Shown here: positions 5,004 through 6,097 of the stretch, one piece after another
Layout of the letters: each line of letters opens with the position of its first letter
Position numbering within the stretch: the stretch's first letter is position 1
DNA from: JAHFOW01 sp964370795
GTDB taxonomy: Bacteria; Planctomycetota; Brocadiia; Brocadiales; Brocadiaceae
Length of the DNA: 6,097 nt
Direction: 5' to 3'
NCBI GenBank assembly: GCA_964370795.1
Contig: CAYJME010000197.1
Span: forward strand, 1 to 6,097
The notes under the pieces: generated by a model
What the model was told of the DNA's origin: nothing
The model's input: the letters and a program-made list of their open reading frames with translations, nothing else
The model's database searches: none
Position numbers and translations under genes: made by a program

Positions 5004-5998
5004 TGGATATTTATCAGCTTAAAGATCTTTTACATAAAGAAAAAACATTTCCGGTATTTGTGTTTTTTGGAGACGAGGAATTTTTTATTCATGAGGGGCT
5101 TTCTACGGTTAAGACTCATCTTTTAAAGGACGCCGATATCAACCTGTCGCTGATTGAATTCCAGGGAAGTGAAATTTCTTCAGGTGGCATGATATTCGAT
5201 GAATTACGAACCAGGCCGTTTTTTGCCCGTACCAATAAAGTGGTCATTGTTGAAGATGCGGATGATTTTGTTGAAAAAAACAGAGAAATACTCGAAAAAT
5301 ATCTCACAACGCCTGCACGTCACGCCCACCTGGTGCTGATTTGTAATAAGTGGGACAAGCGGACAAAATTGTCAACGCTCACCGATAAGATTGGCGCTGT
5401 CATCGAATGTAAAAAATTAAAAGACCACCTCGTATCAGGCTGGATAATTACACGAACGAAGCATTATAAAAAAACTATCACCGCTCAGGCAGCGCAGCGG
5501 TTGATAGAAGACGCTGGCAATAACCTGGCTATCCTCGACAAACATCTTGAAAAATTGTCTATTTATCTCGGTGAACGCGCAACCATTGATGGAAGGGATA
5601 TTGATGCGCTCGTTGGTATAGACAGAGACCGTACCGTATTTGAACTTACTGATGCCGTTGCGCAAAGAAAGGTATCATCTGCGCTCAATATCTTAAGTCA
5701 GATGCTCCACCATGGCGAAGATTCGGTGAGGATTATCAGCCTCCTTGCCTGGCAGATTAAGCGACTGTGGAGGGCGAGGCAATTGCTAAGACAGGGTATG
5801 GGAGAACAGGCGATTTCTTCGGAGTTACAGGTAATTCCATTCTTTGCGAAGCGTTTTTTTGAACAGGTCAAGCTCTTTACCGAGGAAGACCTCATGAAAA
5901 AACATGCTTTGCTCCTTGAATCGGATATAAAAAGCAAGACCAGCTCTTTGAATACGGAATTAATGTTGGAACTCCTGGTGTATAAATTGTGTATATAA
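5003..5998 (+). CDS. holA: DNA polymerase III subunit delta (clamp loader)
   Basis: HolA is the delta subunit of the clamp loader, which opens the beta sliding clamp during replication. The 331-residue length is typical. The N-terminus carries the family signature strand and turn VFVFFGDEEFFIHE (18-31), followed by a beta-interaction region with FDELRTRPFFARTNKVVIVEDAD (65-87). The middle holds the lid-type helices with GNNLAILDKHLEKLSIYLG (172-190), and the C-terminal collar domain runs from about 210, with ISLLAWQIKRLWRARQLL (245-262) and the closing DIKSKT (308-313) helix pair. As usual for delta there is no functional P-loop. The ATG shares its A with the cobU stop (TAATG), so translation is probably coupled, giving a replication gene in a cobalamin operon. 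Sequence conservation in this family is low, but the motifs make the call firm. Confidence 0.94.
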   Translation: MDIYQLKDLLHKEKTFPVFVFFGDEEFFIHEGLSTVKTHLLKDADINLSLIEFQGSEISSGGMIFDELRTRPFFARTNKVVIVEDADDFVEKNREILEKYLTTPARHAHLVLICNKWDKRTKLSTLTDKIGAVIECKKLKDHLVSGWIITRTKHYKKTITAQAAQRLIEDAGNNLAILDKHLEKLSIYLGERATIDGRDIDALVGIDRDRTVFELTDAVAQRKVSSALNILSQMLHHGEDSVRIISLLAWQIKRLWRARQLLRQGMGEQAISSELQVIPFFAKRFFEQVKLFTEEDLMKKHALLLESDIKSKTSSLNTELMLELLVYKLCI

Positions 5999-6053
5999 AT
6001 TTATTGCATAGGAATTTTTATTTTATTCATGCGGTTTTTATGACGGTGTTGGT

Positions 6054-6076
6054 AGGACAAGCGTCTCGCTTGTCCT
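6054..6076. repeat. Perfect 10-bp hairpin after holA
   Basis: AGGACAAGCG (6054-6063) pairs exactly with CGCTTGTCCT (6067-6076) around the loop TCT, starting 56 bases after the holA stop. Only a scattered T-rich sequence follows, so it is not a textbook intrinsic terminator, although it could end or stabilise the holA message. The GGACAAGCGTCTCGCTTGTCC sequence also resembles a dispersed palindromic repeat seen in other bacteria. I see no gene from 5999 to the window end. Confidence 0.65.
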
Positions 6077-6097
6077 GTATCCGTTTGTTGCTTTTGA

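Overview
The window reads as a stretch of bacterial chromosome of moderate GC content. It carries five confidently typed protein genes or gene pieces, one unrecognised secreted protein, the 3' end of a tRNA, and an unusual density of small palindromic and tandem repeats in every intergenic gap. No insertion sequence, phage gene, CRISPR array or toxin-antitoxin pair is visible. The mix of repeat-rich spacers, weak ribosome binding sites and a low-GC cobS-cobU-holA block reminds me of anammox planctomycetes (Brocadiales). This is an impression from repeat style, not proof: Nitrospirota or Desulfobacterota-type genomes with similar repeats are alternatives.

Left part (1-2389, plus strand). The end of a tRNA gene is followed by a 265-base spacer holding three short inverted-repeat elements. 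Next comes an alkaline-phosphatase-superfamily phosphodiesterase (292-1680) with all seven expected metal and nucleophile positions. A 64-base folded palindrome separates it from an APS kinase gene (cysC, 1781-2389) that starts with GTG. The kinase has an altered DGD loop (Asp-Asp-Ala) and a C-terminal tail of a kind I associate with alkaline-phosphatase-superfamily proteins, so the two genes may work as a pair in sulfonucleotide or phosphoester metabolism.

Middle part (2390-3589). A four-copy heptamer repeat and an inverted repeat lie between cysC and a convergent minus-strand gene for a small exported protein of unknown function (2455-3066). Upstream of that gene are six mini-palindromes spaced about 36-52 bases apart, then short GTGA-containing tandem repeats. 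This gene-free stretch of about 520 bases contains no cobalamin riboswitch signature that I can recognise.

Right part (3590-6097, plus strand). cobS, cobU and holA are tightly arranged. CobU activates and guanylylates adenosylcobinamide, and CobS joins the product to alpha-ribazole, so these two are the core of nucleotide-loop assembly for vitamin B12. The start codon of holA (DNA polymerase III delta, clamp loader) overlaps the cobU stop by one base, so a replication gene is probably translated together with a B12 gene. A perfect 10-bp hairpin follows holA. I found no clearly novel defence or mobile system. The most interesting leads are the variant APS kinase beside the phosphodiesterase and the structured repeats.
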